Assembly: GCF_014196515.1 (NCBI RefSeq)
Contig: NZ_JACIDV010000005.1
Location: 248,001 to 312,000 of the forward strand
Reading direction: 5' to 3'
DNA: 64,000 bases
DNA from: Rhizobium skierniewicense
GTDB taxonomy: Bacteria; Pseudomonadota; Alphaproteobacteria; Rhizobiales; Rhizobiaceae
Positions 1-10,523 of the stretch are shown here, in pieces (position 1 is the first letter of the stretch; every line of letters starts with the position of its first letter). Below the pieces are notes generated by a model. That model was given only the letters and a program-made list of their open reading frames with translations. It ran no database searches and was not told the DNA's origin. Position numbers and translations under genes: made by a program.

Positions 1-975
1 GCCTCCCAGCGCGTATCCGAAACGCAATGGTATGAAGGCACCGCCGACGCGGTCTATCAGAACATCGATATCATCGAGCCCTATGGCCCCGAATACATGG
101 TCATTCTGGCCGGCGACCACATCTACAAGATGGACTATGAATACATGCTGCAACAGCATGTGGATTCCGGTGCAGACGTCACCATCGGTTGCTTGGAAGT
201 GCCTCGCATGGAAGCCGTCGGTTTCGGCGTCATGCACGTCAACGAGAAGGATGAAATCATCGATTTCATCGAAAAGCCCGCCGACCCTCCGGGCATTCCC
301 GGCAATGAGGATATGGCGCTTGCCTCCATGGGCATCTACGTCTTCCACACCAAGTTCCTGATGGAGTGCCTGCGCCGCGACGCCGCCGACCCCAACTCCA
401 GTCGCGATTTCGGCAAGGACATCATTCCCCATATCGTGCGTCACGGCAAAGCGGTTGCGCATCGTTTTGCGGCTTCCTGTGTGCGCTCCGATTTCGAAAA
501 CGGCCCCTACTGGCGCGACGTCGGCACGATCGACGCCTACTGGCAGGCCAACATCGACCTGACAGACATCGTGCCCGACCTCGACATCTACGACAAGTCA
601 TGGCCGATCTGGACCTATGCGGAAATTCTGCCGCCCGCCAAATTCGTACATGATGATGATAAGCGCCGTGGTTCGGCTACTTCGTCTGTTGTTGCGGGCG
701 ACTGCATCATCTCAGGCTCGTCCCTTAACCGCAGCCTGTTGTTCACAGGCGTCAGGGCCAATTCCTATTCGCGTCTGGAAGATGCCGTCGTGTTGCCGAG
801 TGTGAAGATCGGTCGCCACGCGCAACTCAGCAAAGTGGTGATTGACCATGGCGTGGTCATTCCCGAAGGGCTGATCGTGGGCGAGGACCCGGAACTGGAT
901 GGCAAGCGTTTCCGCCGCACGGAAAGCGGCATCTGCCTGATAACCCAATCGATGATCGACAAGCTGGATTTGTAG
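1..975 (+). CDS. glgC: glucose-1-phosphate adenylyltransferase (5' end cut by window)
   Basis: This enzyme makes ADP-glucose from ATP and glucose-1-phosphate, the committed step of bacterial glycogen synthesis. The reading frame is open from base 1 and begins inside the protein at the conserved [12 protein letters not shown] stretch, so roughly the first 95 residues of a protein of about 420 lie outside the window. Visible features are the nucleotidyltransferase core ([17 protein letters not shown]) and the C-terminal left-handed beta-helix with hexapeptide repeats (LPSVKIG). The stop is 5 nt before glgA, so the two are probably co-transcribed. Identification is firm; only the true start cannot be seen. 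Confidence 0.96.
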   Translation, partial: ASQRVSETQWYEGTADAVYQNIDIIEPYGPEYMVILAGDHIYKMDYEYMLQQHVDSGADVTIGCLEVPRMEAVGFGVMHVNEKDEIIDFIEKPADPPGIPGNEDMALASMGIYVFHTKFLMECLRRDAADPNSSRDFGKDIIPHIVRHGKAVAHRFAASCVRSDFENGPYWRDVGTIDAYWQANIDLTDIVPDLDIYDKSWPIWTYAEILPPAKFVHDDDKRRGSATSSVVAGDCIISGSSLNRSLLFTGVRANSYSRLEDAVVLPSVKIGRHAQLSKVVIDHGVVIPEGLIVGEDPELDGKRFRRTESGICLITQSMIDKLDL

Positions 976-980
976 ACCTC

Positions 981-2420
981 ATGAATGTTCTTTCGGTTGC
1001 GTCCGAAGTCTATCCACTCATCAAGACAGGGGGGCTCGCCGATGTTGCTGGCGCGCTTCCCATCACGCTCAAGAAATTCGGCGTTACCACCCGCACGCTC
1101 ATTCCGGGTTACCCGGCGGTCAAGTCTGCATGTCCGGATGCCGTGAAGATCGCCGAGATTGACCTGCTTGGCGAACATGCCGATATTCTGGAGGCACATC
1201 ACGAAGGTCTGGACCTTCTGATTGTCGATGCCCCCGCCTATTACGATCGCCCCGCCGGCCCCTATCTGGACTCGACAGGCAAGGATTTCGCCGACAACTG
1301 GAAGCGATTCGCCGCCCTGTCCTATGCGGCGGCGGAGATTGCCATCGGCAAGCTGCCCGGCTGGAAACCGGACCTGATGCACGCCCATGACTGGCAGGCC
1401 GCCATGGCCCCGGTCTATATGCGCTACGCCGAAACGCCTGAAATTCCGAGCATTCTCACCATCCACAACATTGCCTTCCAGGGCCAGTTCGGCGCCAATA
1501 TCTTCAGCCAGCTGGGCTTGCCCGCGCATGCCTTCAACACCGAAAGCATCGAATATTACAACGACATCAGCTTCCTGAAGGGTGGCGTCCAAACCGCAAC
1601 GGCCATTACCACCGTCAGCCCGTCCTACGCCGAAGAAATTCTCACGCCAGAATTCGGCATGGGGCTGGAAGGTGTTATCAGAAGCCGCGCTCATGTCATG
1701 CACGGCATCGTCAACGGCATCGATGCCGAGGTCTGGGACCCGGCAAGCGACCACCTGATCAACCACAATTATTCCTCCGCCAATCTCAAGCTGCGAGCGC
1801 TGAATAAACTTGCCGTTGCCAGCCATTTCCGCATCGATCAGGACAGCGGGCCACTGTTTTGCGTCATCTCGCGGCTGACCTGGCAAAAGGGCGTCGATCT
1901 CGTCAGCGAAGTCGTTGATGACATCGTCGCCATGGGCGGTCGTCTGGTCGTTCTGGGTGCTGGCGAAATCTCGCTGGAAGGTGCGCTTCTGGCAGCGGCC
2001 TCGCGTCATCCGGGCCGCGTCGGCGTCGCCATCGGTTATAACGAACCGCTGTCTCACCTCATGCAGGCGGGCTGCGATGCCATCATCATCCCCTCGCGTT
2101 TCGAGCCCTGCGGCCTGACCCAGCTTTACGCCCTGCGCTATGGCTGCATTCCGGTCGTGGCACGCAATGGCGGGCTGAACGATACGGTCATCGATGCCAA
2201 CCATGCCGCCATCGCTGCCAAGGTCGCGACCGGCGTGCAGTTTTCCTCCATCACCGCCGACGGGCTGCGGCATGCCATTCGCCGCACCGTGCGCTTCTAC
2301 CGCGAACCAAAATTATGGACGCAAATGCAGAAGCAGGGCATGAAATCGGACGTTTCCTGGGAAAAAAGTGCAGGGCTTTATGCCCAGCTTTATGCCCAGC
2401 TCATTTCGAAAGGCCAATAA
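981..2420 (+). CDS. glgA: glycogen synthase (ADP-glucose type, GT5)
   Basis: Transfers glucose from ADP-glucose to the non-reducing end of alpha-1,4-glucan in the cytoplasm. The 479-residue protein has the usual length for bacterial GlgA. It shows the [11 protein letters not shown]-glucose binding motif near residue 16 and the C-terminal [18 protein letters not shown] motif that carries the catalytic glutamate of GT-B retaining enzymes. It lies 5 nt after glgC and its stop codon directly abuts the pgm start, indicating one operon. A tandem [12 protein letters not shown] repeat closes the C terminus (YAQLYAQL), which looks like a small in-frame duplication. Confidence 0.97.
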   Translation: MNVLSVASEVYPLIKTGGLADVAGALPITLKKFGVTTRTLIPGYPAVKSACPDAVKIAEIDLLGEHADILEAHHEGLDLLIVDAPAYYDRPAGPYLDSTGKDFADNWKRFAALSYAAAEIAIGKLPGWKPDLMHAHDWQAAMAPVYMRYAETPEIPSILTIHNIAFQGQFGANIFSQLGLPAHAFNTESIEYYNDISFLKGGVQTATAITTVSPSYAEEILTPEFGMGLEGVIRSRAHVMHGIVNGIDAEVWDPASDHLINHNYSSANLKLRALNKLAVASHFRIDQDSGPLFCVISRLTWQKGVDLVSEVVDDIVAMGGRLVVLGAGEISLEGALLAAASRHPGRVGVAIGYNEPLSHLMQAGCDAIIIPSRFEPCGLTQLYALRYGCIPVVARNGGLNDTVIDANHAAIAAKVATGVQFSSITADGLRHAIRRTVRFYREPKLWTQMQKQGMKSDVSWEKSAGLYAQLYAQLISKGQ

Positions 2421-4052
<1,632 letters not shown>

Positions 4053-4068
4053 CAGTTTGCCAGGGCAC

Positions 4069-4245
4069 TGGGTGGGCTTACCCCCTCTGCCCTGCCGGGC
4101 ATCTCCCCCTCAGGTGGGGAGATCGGCTGGGCGCGACGACAGCACTTAAATCTCGACAGTCAATATGGCCGAAAGGGTGCGGCGATTCGATCTCCCCACC
4201 TGTGGGGGAGATGTCCGGCAGGACAGAGGGGGGTAGGCCCACCCA
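4069..4245. repeat. 177-bp palindromic intergenic element (family A, copy 1)
   Basis: The pgm-glgX gap is almost filled by an element with long imperfect inverted ends: TGGGTGGGC then a C/T-rich block on the left, and its complement ending in GGCCCACCCA on the right. Each arm also contains a shorter hairpin of the CATCTCCCC/GGGGAGATG type. A close relative of nearly the same length is at 58830-59007, and related ones at 27234-27404 and 56088-56220. It resembles rhizobial intergenic mosaic elements (RIME-like); the exact family cannot be named without a search. Confidence 0.8.
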
Positions 4246-4288
4246 CAAACCTTAAACGCGGACCCAACCCTAACGAACGGACCCCTGA

Positions 4289-6244
4289 ATGCCAAACCCT
4301 ACCGTCCCTCCCCTCGGCGCCAACCCCACGGAAAACGGAACGGCATTCTGCGTCTACTCCCGCCACGCCTCACACATAGACCTTTGCCTCTTCGACCCCA
4401 CCGGCAACATCCAGACCACCCGCATTCCCATGCAGCGTGGGGAAAACGACATTCACCACATCACCACGGACGCACCCCCCGGCACCCGGTATGGCTTTCG
4501 CGCCGATGGCATCTACGCGCCCGACCACGGCCTGTGGTTCGACCCCTCGAAACTCCTGCTCGATCCCTATGCCACGCAGATCGACCGACCGTTCACCCAT
4601 GATCCAGCCCTGTTGACATTTGGCACAGACACCGCATCGATCATGCCGAAGGCCATCGTTTCGCAGTACCAGCCGGTCAAGCGCCAGCCACCCTTGTTTT
4701 CGCCGGGCGGCCTCATCTACGAAATCGCCGTCAAGCCCTTCACCATGCTGCACCCGGATGTGCCAGAAGCCACCAAGGGAACGGTGGCCGCTCTCGCCCA
4801 CCCGGCTATCATCGCTCATCTCAAAAACATCGGCGTCGATGCCATCGAACTCATGCCGATCACCGCCTGGATCGATGAGCGTCACTTGCCGCCGCTTGGC
4901 CTGACCAACGGCTGGGGCTACAACCCGGTCGGCTTCATGGCTCTCGATCCGCGCCTGTGCCCCGGCGGCATCAAGGAACTGCGCGAGACGGTGGCGACCC
5001 TCCACGACAATGGCATCGGCGTTATCCTCGATCTCGTCTTCAACCACACCGGCGAAAGCGACCACTTCGGCTCGACGCTTTCCCTGCGCGGGTTGGATAA
5101 CCTCACCTATTACCGCCATTTACCCGATGATCCCGGCACACTGGTCAATGATACCGGCACAGGCAACACGGTCGCCTGCGACCACAGCCAGGTCCGCCAA
5201 CTGATCGTTGATACGCTCAGGCACTTCGTGGCGCATGCCGGTATCGATGGCTTCCGGTTCGATCTTGCGCCCATTCTTGGCCGGACGTCAACCGGCTTCG
5301 ACGCTACCAGCGAAACACTTGCCGCCCTCCATACCGATCCCTTGCTGCACGACCGCGTGATGATTGCAGAACCCTGGGACATCGGTCCCGGCGGTTACCA
5401 GCTCGGCAATTTCCCGGAAAACTTTCTTGAATGGAACGATCGCGCCCGCGACGACCTGCGCCGGTACTGGCGTGGAGACGCCTCGACGACTGGCGCGCTC
5501 GCCGATGCGCTGGCTGGCTCCTCGCCCGTCTTTTCCCGCCACGACAGAACCGAAACCCGCAGCGTCAACTTCCTTGCCGCCCACGATGGTTTCACCCTGT
5601 TCGATCTCGTGTCCCATGCCCACAAACACAACGAGGCCAACGGCGAAGACAACCGCGATGGCCACAACGAAAATTACTCCTGGAACAATGGCGTCGAAGG
5701 CGCGACGGATGACAAGGCCATCCTTACGGCCCGTATCAACGACGTCAAATCCATGCTTTCAACGCTTTTTGCCACGCGCGGCACGATCATGCTGACGGCC
5801 GGTGACGAAGGTGGACGCAGCCAGCAGGGCAACAACAATGCCTATTGTCAGGACAACGCGGTCACCTGGGTCGATTGGTCAGCACTTTCGCCAGAACTGA
5901 TCGAGCACACGGCGTTCCTGTCCAGTCTGCGAAAGCGCTTCGGTGCTTTCAGCGAGATGCATTTCTTCTCGCCCCACACCGACGACATCTGCTGGCTGTC
6001 GCCGTCCGGAGAACCGATGACCGCAACGAACTGGGAAAACCCGCAAGGCACCCCGCTCGCCGTTATCGTCAAAACCCATGATACCACGACCGATGAACCG
6101 GCCCGGCTGGCCATCCTGTTTAACCGAACTGGCGCCGTCGTGCCGTTTTCGCTTCCCGGCGAGGGCTGGCAAGCCATCGGCACGGATTTCGGCAATCCCG
6201 CCCACCTGCCAGCCCGTTCGGTGGTGTTCTATCTGAAGCCTTGA
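4289..6244 (+). CDS. glgX: glycogen debranching enzyme GlgX (GH13 with CBM48)
   Basis: Hydrolyses alpha-1,6 branches of glycogen trimmed by phosphorylase. The 651-residue protein starts with a CBM48-type domain (NPTENGTAFCVYSRHA) and then carries the GH13 motifs in order: LVFNHTGE near residue 250, GFRFDLAP with the nucleophile aspartate near 322, IAEPWDIG with the acid/base glutamate near 360, and AAHDGFTLFD near 430. It is separated from pgm by a palindromic repeat of about 177 bp, so it may have its own promoter or reduced read-through from the glgC-glgA-pgm transcript. The ribosome site is weak (GGA about 8 nt upstream). Confidence 0.95.
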   Translation: MPNPTVPPLGANPTENGTAFCVYSRHASHIDLCLFDPTGNIQTTRIPMQRGENDIHHITTDAPPGTRYGFRADGIYAPDHGLWFDPSKLLLDPYATQIDRPFTHDPALLTFGTDTASIMPKAIVSQYQPVKRQPPLFSPGGLIYEIAVKPFTMLHPDVPEATKGTVAALAHPAIIAHLKNIGVDAIELMPITAWIDERHLPPLGLTNGWGYNPVGFMALDPRLCPGGIKELRETVATLHDNGIGVILDLVFNHTGESDHFGSTLSLRGLDNLTYYRHLPDDPGTLVNDTGTGNTVACDHSQVRQLIVDTLRHFVAHAGIDGFRFDLAPILGRTSTGFDATSETLAALHTDPLLHDRVMIAEPWDIGPGGYQLGNFPENFLEWNDRARDDLRRYWRGDASTTGALADALAGSSPVFSRHDRTETRSVNFLAAHDGFTLFDLVSHAHKHNEANGEDNRDGHNENYSWNNGVEGATDDKAILTARINDVKSMLSTLFATRGTIMLTAGDEGGRSQQGNNNAYCQDNAVTWVDWSALSPELIEHTAFLSSLRKRFGAFSEMHFFSPHTDDICWLSPSGEPMTATNWENPQGTPLAVIVKTHDTTTDEPARLAILFNRTGAVVPFSLPGEGWQAIGTDFGNPAHLPARSVVFYLKP

Positions 6245-6338
6245 ATGCTGCATTGCAAAAAGGCCATTGTTCTTTAGGCCCGCCGCTGTAGAGTTCGGCA
6301 CGTCACCGTGCTCAAACGTCCTGTCTTCGCGAGGAAAC

Positions 6339-6824
6339 ATGCCCAAGGAAATTTCTCTGGCTGACGTTAAGGATCTCGTCGGCTCCGAGGTTGGCGTATC
6401 GGACTGGATCACCGTTGATCAGCCGATGATCGACGCCTTCGCCAAGGCGACGCTCGACGACCAGTTCATCCACACGGACCCGGAACGCGCCGCCGCCGAA
6501 AGCCCCTTCGGCGGCACCATCGCACACGGTTTCCTGACGCTCTCGCTGCTTTCGGCCATGAATTACAGCGCCCTGCCCAAAATCCGCGAACAGACCATGG
6601 GCATCAATTACGGCTTCGAAAAACTCCACTTCGTCGCCCCCGTCAAAAGCGGCGCCCGCATCCGCGGCCACTTCACGCTCGCAGAAGCCCGCTTCCGCGG
6701 CGGCGCAATGCTGATGAACACCTATGACGTGACGGTGGAAATCGAAGACGAAAAGAAACCGGCACTGACGGCGCGGTGGACAACGATCAGCCAGTTCAAC
6801 CCGGAAGACAGGCCGGAAGACTGA
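6339..6824 (+). CDS. MaoC-family (R)-specific enoyl-CoA hydratase
   Basis: A 161-residue hot-dog-fold protein. The family hydrates trans-2-enoyl-CoA to (R)-3-hydroxyacyl-CoA; the physiological substrate here is unknown. The catalytic hydratase motif is visible as DDQFIHTDPERA followed by PFGGTIAHGFLTLSL, containing the expected Asp-His pair. I chose ATG at 6339 because GAGGA lies 6 nt upstream; an in-frame ATG at 6267 would add 24 residues unlike the family. It stands alone between glgX and the minus-strand nucleotidyltransferase, with only 3 nt separating the convergent stops. Confidence 0.88.
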   Translation: MPKEISLADVKDLVGSEVGVSDWITVDQPMIDAFAKATLDDQFIHTDPERAAAESPFGGTIAHGFLTLSLLSAMNYSALPKIREQTMGINYGFEKLHFVAPVKSGARIRGHFTLAEARFRGGAMLMNTYDVTVEIEDEKKPALTARWTTISQFNPEDRPED

Positions 6825-6827
6825 GCG

Positions 6828-7529
6828 TCAAACGATTGAAGGCTTTGGCCCGCCATGAACGTTCAAAATTTCTGGAACCAATGCCTCATCCATCTGCATG
6901 GCTTGTGCACAGTCGCCAAGCCATTTGACATCACGAATGGCATCGACTGCACTCTCATAGGCGCGATCCACCGTCTCGCCGTAGGCAAGACGGGCTTTTT
7001 TCCAAGATGACGGCGGAATATCACCCCAGCGTGAGATCATCATCGACAGATCGATAATATCACGGCTGCGCACAGCGCGGTCAGGCCAACGGTCAGCGTT
7101 TGCAAGCAGCTTTTCCGCAAACATGTCGCTCCGCGCCAAGACTGGAATGCCATAGCGCTCGTCCATGGCGCCAGATAACGCGATACGCGCTTCACGAACG
7201 ATTTCGAACTTTATCCTGACATCGCCGGCCTGAACGAATGTGCGTATCCCATATTGATCACTTTGAAGATCACGCAGCGCGCTAACTTTGGCACCAGGCT
7301 TGGTCAACGCTGTAAAACCATCAACCCATACCGACTCACGCAGTTTTCGATATCCTTTTTGCGATGAGCAGAGAAAATCGACATCCACGCTCTCACGGTA
7401 TTCATCGAGCTCGAGTGCAATTGCAGTGCCGCCTCCAAAATAGCAATCAGCCTCCCTGAACAATGCGCCGTTCAACGCATGAAGAACCGCCAAGACTGCA
7501 TTGTGGTGCGGACGGCGAAACAGAAGCAA
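6828..7529 (-). CDS. AbiEii-like nucleotidyltransferase (type IV toxin family domain)
   Basis: A 233-residue protein with a polymerase-beta-type nucleotidyltransferase motif near the N terminus: FGGGTAIALEL followed by RESVDVDFL, the pattern of the AbiEii/AbiGii toxin family, and a later RSRDIIDLSMMI segment matching the family's helical region. AbiEii proteins are abortive-infection toxins that transfer nucleotides, but many chromosomal relatives have no shown toxicity. The start appears to be TTG at 7529, only 3 nt after the stop of the upstream small gene, so expression should be coupled. It is preceded by a 67-residue partner at 7533-7736. Function as a toxin is inference. Confidence 0.75.
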   Translation of the reverse strand: MLLFRRPHHNAVLAVLHALNGALFREADCYFGGGTAIALELDEYRESVDVDFLCSSQKGYRKLRESVWVDGFTALTKPGAKVSALRDLQSDQYGIRTFVQAGDVRIKFEIVREARIALSGAMDERYGIPVLARSDMFAEKLLANADRWPDRAVRSRDIIDLSMMISRWGDIPPSSWKKARLAYGETVDRAYESAVDAIRDVKWLGDCAQAMQMDEALVPEILNVHGGPKPSIV

Positions 7530-7532
7530 TTG

Positions 7533-7736
7533 TTAAGCCGCCACGAGCAATGGCCCGTGCTCCTTTATAAGGTCTTGCAGCAAAGCCATTTCCTCCGTCG
7601 TCAGCACGTCTTGATCCACAAACCGCCAGTTCCGTTCGTAGAGGGAAAATGCCTCTCCGCTGTCCAGAACCACGTCGTCGGCACGGTTCCAGCAGAGCGT
7701 TCTTAGCTGTGGATATTGATTGACCTGAACCTGCAT
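7533..7736 (-). CDS. small conserved-looking partner of the AbiEii-like gene
   Basis: A 67-residue acidic protein with no domain I can name (segments LCWNRADDVVL, AFSLYERNWRFVD and a helical MALLQDLIKEHG). A very good ribosome site GAGGAGG lies about 7 nt before the ATG, which supports it being real. Its stop is 3 nt before the nucleotidyltransferase start, so the two form a two-gene unit. By position it could be an antitoxin, but it is much smaller than AbiEi-type antitoxins and shows no winged-helix motif. It could equally be a regulator or accessory subunit. Confidence 0.6.
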   Translation of the reverse strand: MQVQVNQYPQLRTLCWNRADDVVLDSGEAFSLYERNWRFVDQDVLTTEEMALLQDLIKEHGPLLVAA

Positions 7737-7892
7737 CGGACGGCCTCCTCTTCAGAAGATATATACGCGATGCTCCTCAATCTTTCCAGTCCGCCGACGA
7801 TCATGCATTGCGCACAACGTTTTGCTCACCAAAACGGGAACCTAGTCCCCCTTTCTGCGTTCAATGCAACACATTGCATGGGGGACGATTCA

Positions 7893-9263
7893 ATGGCGCA
7901 AAATGTGACTCAACCCGACGACTCCGCTGAGCCGCAAACCGAACTCAAACGCGTCATCGGCCCAGGGCTTTTGCTGCTGTTCATCGTGGGCGATATCCTC
8001 GGCACGGGCATCTATGCGCTGACCGGTCAGGTAGCAGCAGAGGTCGGTGGCGTTGTCTGGCTGCCTTTCCTCATCGCCTTCGGCGTCGCGCTTCTGACTG
8101 CCTGCTCATATCTCGAATTGGTGACGAAATATCCGAAAGCAGCAGGTGCCGCACTGTATACGCACAAGGCGTTCGGCGTGCATTTCATCACATTTCTCGT
8201 CGCCTTTACCGTCATGTCGTCGGGTGTGACATCCGCCTCCACCGCCTCGCGCGCCTTCGCCGCCAACTTCACGACGGTGACGGGCTTTGATTTCGGCGCT
8301 TTCGGTGTCACCGGCGTTGCCATCACCTTCATCGCCGCCATCGCGCTCATCAATTTCCGGGGCGTCGGGGAAAGCGTGAAGATGAATGTTGTCCTGACCA
8401 TCGTTGAACTGACCGGCCTTCTCATCATCATCGGCATTGGCTTCTGGGCCATCGGCAACGGCCAGGGCGATGTATCACGCGTCTGGACCTTCGAGCCTGC
8501 GGGAGATCACGGCGTTATCTGGTCAGTGGTTGCGGCCACGACGCTCGCCTTCTTCGCCATGGTCGGCTTCGAGGACTCAGTCAATATGGCCGAGGAATGC
8601 AAGCAGCCCTCGCGCATCTTCCCGAAGGTGCTGCTGGGCGGCCTCGTAATCACCGGCATCATCTACATTCTGGTCGCGATATCGGCCATCACCCTCGTCT
8701 CGGCGTCCGACCTTGGTGAAGGTGAAACACCACTGCTGAAGGTCGTCGCCGCTGGCGCACCGAACTTCCCTATCGGCATTTTCGGCATCATCACCATGTT
8801 TGCCGTCGCCAATTCCGCGCTCATCAACATGATGATGGCCAGCCGCCTGATCTATGGCATGAGCCGCGAAGGCGTGCTGCCCGCAGCGCTGGGCAAAGTC
8901 CACAAGGGCCGCCAGACACCCTACGTCGCCATTGTCTTCACCTCGATCATCGCCATCGGCCTCATCGCCTTTGCAGGCGGCGTCCCGGCACTCGGCGGCA
9001 CCACCGCGCTGCTTCTGCTCGGCGTGTTCACCATCGTGAACATCGCGGTTCTCGTGCTTCGCAAGGACAAGGTTGCCCACAAACACTTCCGCACGCCGAC
9101 CATCCTGCCGATCATCGGCGCCATCAGCTGCTTCTTCCTCGTCGGCCCATGGACGGGGCGAGACATGGTGCAGTACTCGATTGCGGGCGTGTTATTGCTG
9201 ATCGGCGTAGCGCTGTGGGCGGCAACGGTTGGGTTCATGAAGATGCAGCAGAAGGCGGCTTGA
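7893..9263 (+). CDS. APC-family amino acid permease
   Basis: A 456-residue inner-membrane transporter of the amino acid-polyamine-organocation superfamily, with about 12 hydrophobic segments. The first helix carries the family substrate-binding pattern GDILGTGIYALTG, and helix 6 contains FFAMVGFEDSVNMAEE, both hallmarks of APC permeases. The ATG at 7893 is preceded by GGGGGA about 8 nt upstream; longer in-frame starts at 7878 and 7716 would add non-conserved residues. It is transcribed away from the AbiEii-like pair. The substrate cannot be told from sequence; cationic or neutral amino acids are likely. Confidence 0.88.
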   Translation: MAQNVTQPDDSAEPQTELKRVIGPGLLLLFIVGDILGTGIYALTGQVAAEVGGVVWLPFLIAFGVALLTACSYLELVTKYPKAAGAALYTHKAFGVHFITFLVAFTVMSSGVTSASTASRAFAANFTTVTGFDFGAFGVTGVAITFIAAIALINFRGVGESVKMNVVLTIVELTGLLIIIGIGFWAIGNGQGDVSRVWTFEPAGDHGVIWSVVAATTLAFFAMVGFEDSVNMAEECKQPSRIFPKVLLGGLVITGIIYILVAISAITLVSASDLGEGETPLLKVVAAGAPNFPIGIFGIITMFAVANSALINMMMASRLIYGMSREGVLPAALGKVHKGRQTPYVAIVFTSIIAIGLIAFAGGVPALGGTTALLLLGVFTIVNIAVLVLRKDKVAHKHFRTPTILPIIGAISCFFLVGPWTGRDMVQYSIAGVLLLIGVALWAATVGFMKMQQKAA

Positions 9264-9336
9264 AATCAGCGGTTGCGGTGTCAACCTTTGGAAAAACATT
9301 CGGCTCAGGGTAAAGTGAAACGACGCATGGATTTCT

Positions 9337-9350
9337 GCACCATTTGGTGC
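9337..9350. promoter_or_regulatory. 14-bp perfect palindrome upstream of vapBC
   Basis: The palindrome GCACCATTTGGTGC lies 47 bp before the vapB start, next to an AT-rich TAGATATATC stretch that could hold a -10 box. VapB-type antitoxins usually repress their own operon through short palindromes at the promoter, so this is a good operator candidate. Binding is inferred. Confidence 0.45.
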
Positions 9351-9396
9351 TAGATATATCTCATAAACCCGTGCCACTTCTGAGCAGGATGCTGAT

Positions 9397-9597
9397 ATGC
9401 GGTCAACGATCAATCTTGATGACACCCTTCTGGATCGGGCAAAATCACTGACGGGCACGAACGAAACAGCTGCCCTGGTTCGGCAGGCATTGGAGACGCT
9501 GATCCGGATCGAATCCGGCAAGCGCCTCATTGCGCTCGGAAGTTCAATGCCTCACGCGGAGGCAGCCCCCCGCCGCCGGGGCGATACGACGAAGTGA
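9397..9597 (+). CDS. vapB: VapB-family antitoxin
   Basis: A 66-residue antitoxin of a type II toxin-antitoxin pair. The N-terminal MRSTINLDDTLLDRAKSLTG followed by TAALVRQALETL is the ribbon-helix-helix DNA-binding pattern of the VapB (type II, pfam09957-like) family. The basic, proline-rich C terminus (AAPRRRGDTTK) would be the toxin-binding tail. Its stop overlaps the vapC start by 4 nt (GTGA), so the pair is translationally coupled. It probably represses its own promoter, for which a palindrome at 9337-9350 is a candidate site. Confidence 0.85.
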   Translation: MRSTINLDDTLLDRAKSLTGTNETAALVRQALETLIRIESGKRLIALGSSMPHAEAAPRRRGDTTK

Positions 9598-9977
9598 TAC
9601 TGGTAGACACGTCCATCTGGATTGATCATTTTCGTCACCATGATGACGAATTACGGAAGATCATCGAGGCGGATAACCTTCTCTGTCACCCCGCCATCAT
9701 TGGCGAGCTGGGGCTCGGCAGTCTTCGCAACCGCAATGATGTGATAACGTTTTTGGCTGCCCAACAAGAGGTACTCGTCGCGACCCACGATGAAGTCATG
9801 GTCATGATCGACCGGCATTCGCTCTTCAGCATGGGTATTGGCTACACCGACGCAAACCTGCTTGCATCGACGCTGATTGACACCAGAGCCGTCTTGTGGA
9901 CCAGAGACAAGCGATTGGCGGCTGCGGCACAAAAAGCGGGCGCAGCACTGTACAAACCCAAAACTTCATCCAATTAG
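9594..9977 (+). CDS. vapC: VapC-family PIN-domain ribonuclease toxin
   Basis: A 127-residue PIN-domain protein; family members are Mg-dependent ribonucleases that cleave tRNA or rRNA. The acidic metal-binding residues are in place: Asp5 in VDTSIWIDHF, Glu39 in IIGELGLG, Asp86 in GYTDANLLAS and Asp105 in LWTRDKRL, so the active site appears intact. The start is GTG inside the GTGA overlap with vapB. The gene ends 3 nt before the convergent soxG stop. The RNA target cannot be predicted. Confidence 0.87.
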   Translation: MILVDTSIWIDHFRHHDDELRKIIEADNLLCHPAIIGELGLGSLRNRNDVITFLAAQQEVLVATHDEVMVMIDRHSLFSMGIGYTDANLLASTLIDTRAVLWTRDKRLAAAAQKAGAALYKPKTSSN

Positions 9978-9980
9978 GCC

Positions 9981-10523
9981 TCAAGCATCCCGCGCGCCCT
10001 CGTCCAGCAATCCGAACACATACTCCGCAAACGAGCGCCAGCATTCCACCCGGAACGTATCGTCCGTCACGCGCAAAAGCACAACTTCGGCCTTGCCGAA
10101 CAGCGTGCGCGAGCAAGCACCAACCGGGAATGCTGCAAGCGACAGATCCTGCGGGCAGCCCGCGTTCAACGTGGCTTCCGCGCCATCCCCCGAAACGGTG
10201 ATGGCCACGTTGCGGTGGGAGACGTCGGTGGCGGAATGAGGGGCGGAGACGGTCGCGCAGGCGTCCATCAGGTTGCTCTCGCCCTGATCGATCACCAGCC
10301 ATTCGTCCGGCCCGAGCCAGAGCGCAGCCCGCAAGGCTGATGTGGTGGAGGTTTTCGGGGTCTGCGGCAGACTGATATCAAGCGCTTGCGAAAGCTCGGT
10401 CACCGCATCCGCCTTGGCCCGCAGCGACAGCCGGTAAGCGGGTGCCGCGACCTTGATGGAGACATTTGCGGAGCCAGCGCGGGCGCCGTCCAGAACCAGT
10501 GTACGGTTTGCCAGATCAGCCAT
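9981..10523 (-). CDS. soxG: sarcosine oxidase gamma subunit
   Basis: The 180-residue small subunit of the heterotetrameric sarcosine oxidase, which oxidises sarcosine to glycine and passes the one-carbon unit to tetrahydrofolate. The sequence has the family pattern WLGPDEWLVIDQGE and HRNVAITVSG. It starts inside the end of soxA (8-nt overlap), with AAGGAGG about 8 nt before the ATG. It is the last gene of the soxB-soxD-soxA-soxG operon and converges on vapC. Confidence 0.88.
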   Translation of the reverse strand: MADLANRTLVLDGARAGSANVSIKVAAPAYRLSLRAKADAVTELSQALDISLPQTPKTSTTSALRAALWLGPDEWLVIDQGESNLMDACATVSAPHSATDVSHRNVAITVSGDGAEATLNAGCPQDLSLAAFPVGACSRTLFGKAEVVLLRVTDDTFRVECWRSFAEYVFGLLDEGARDA

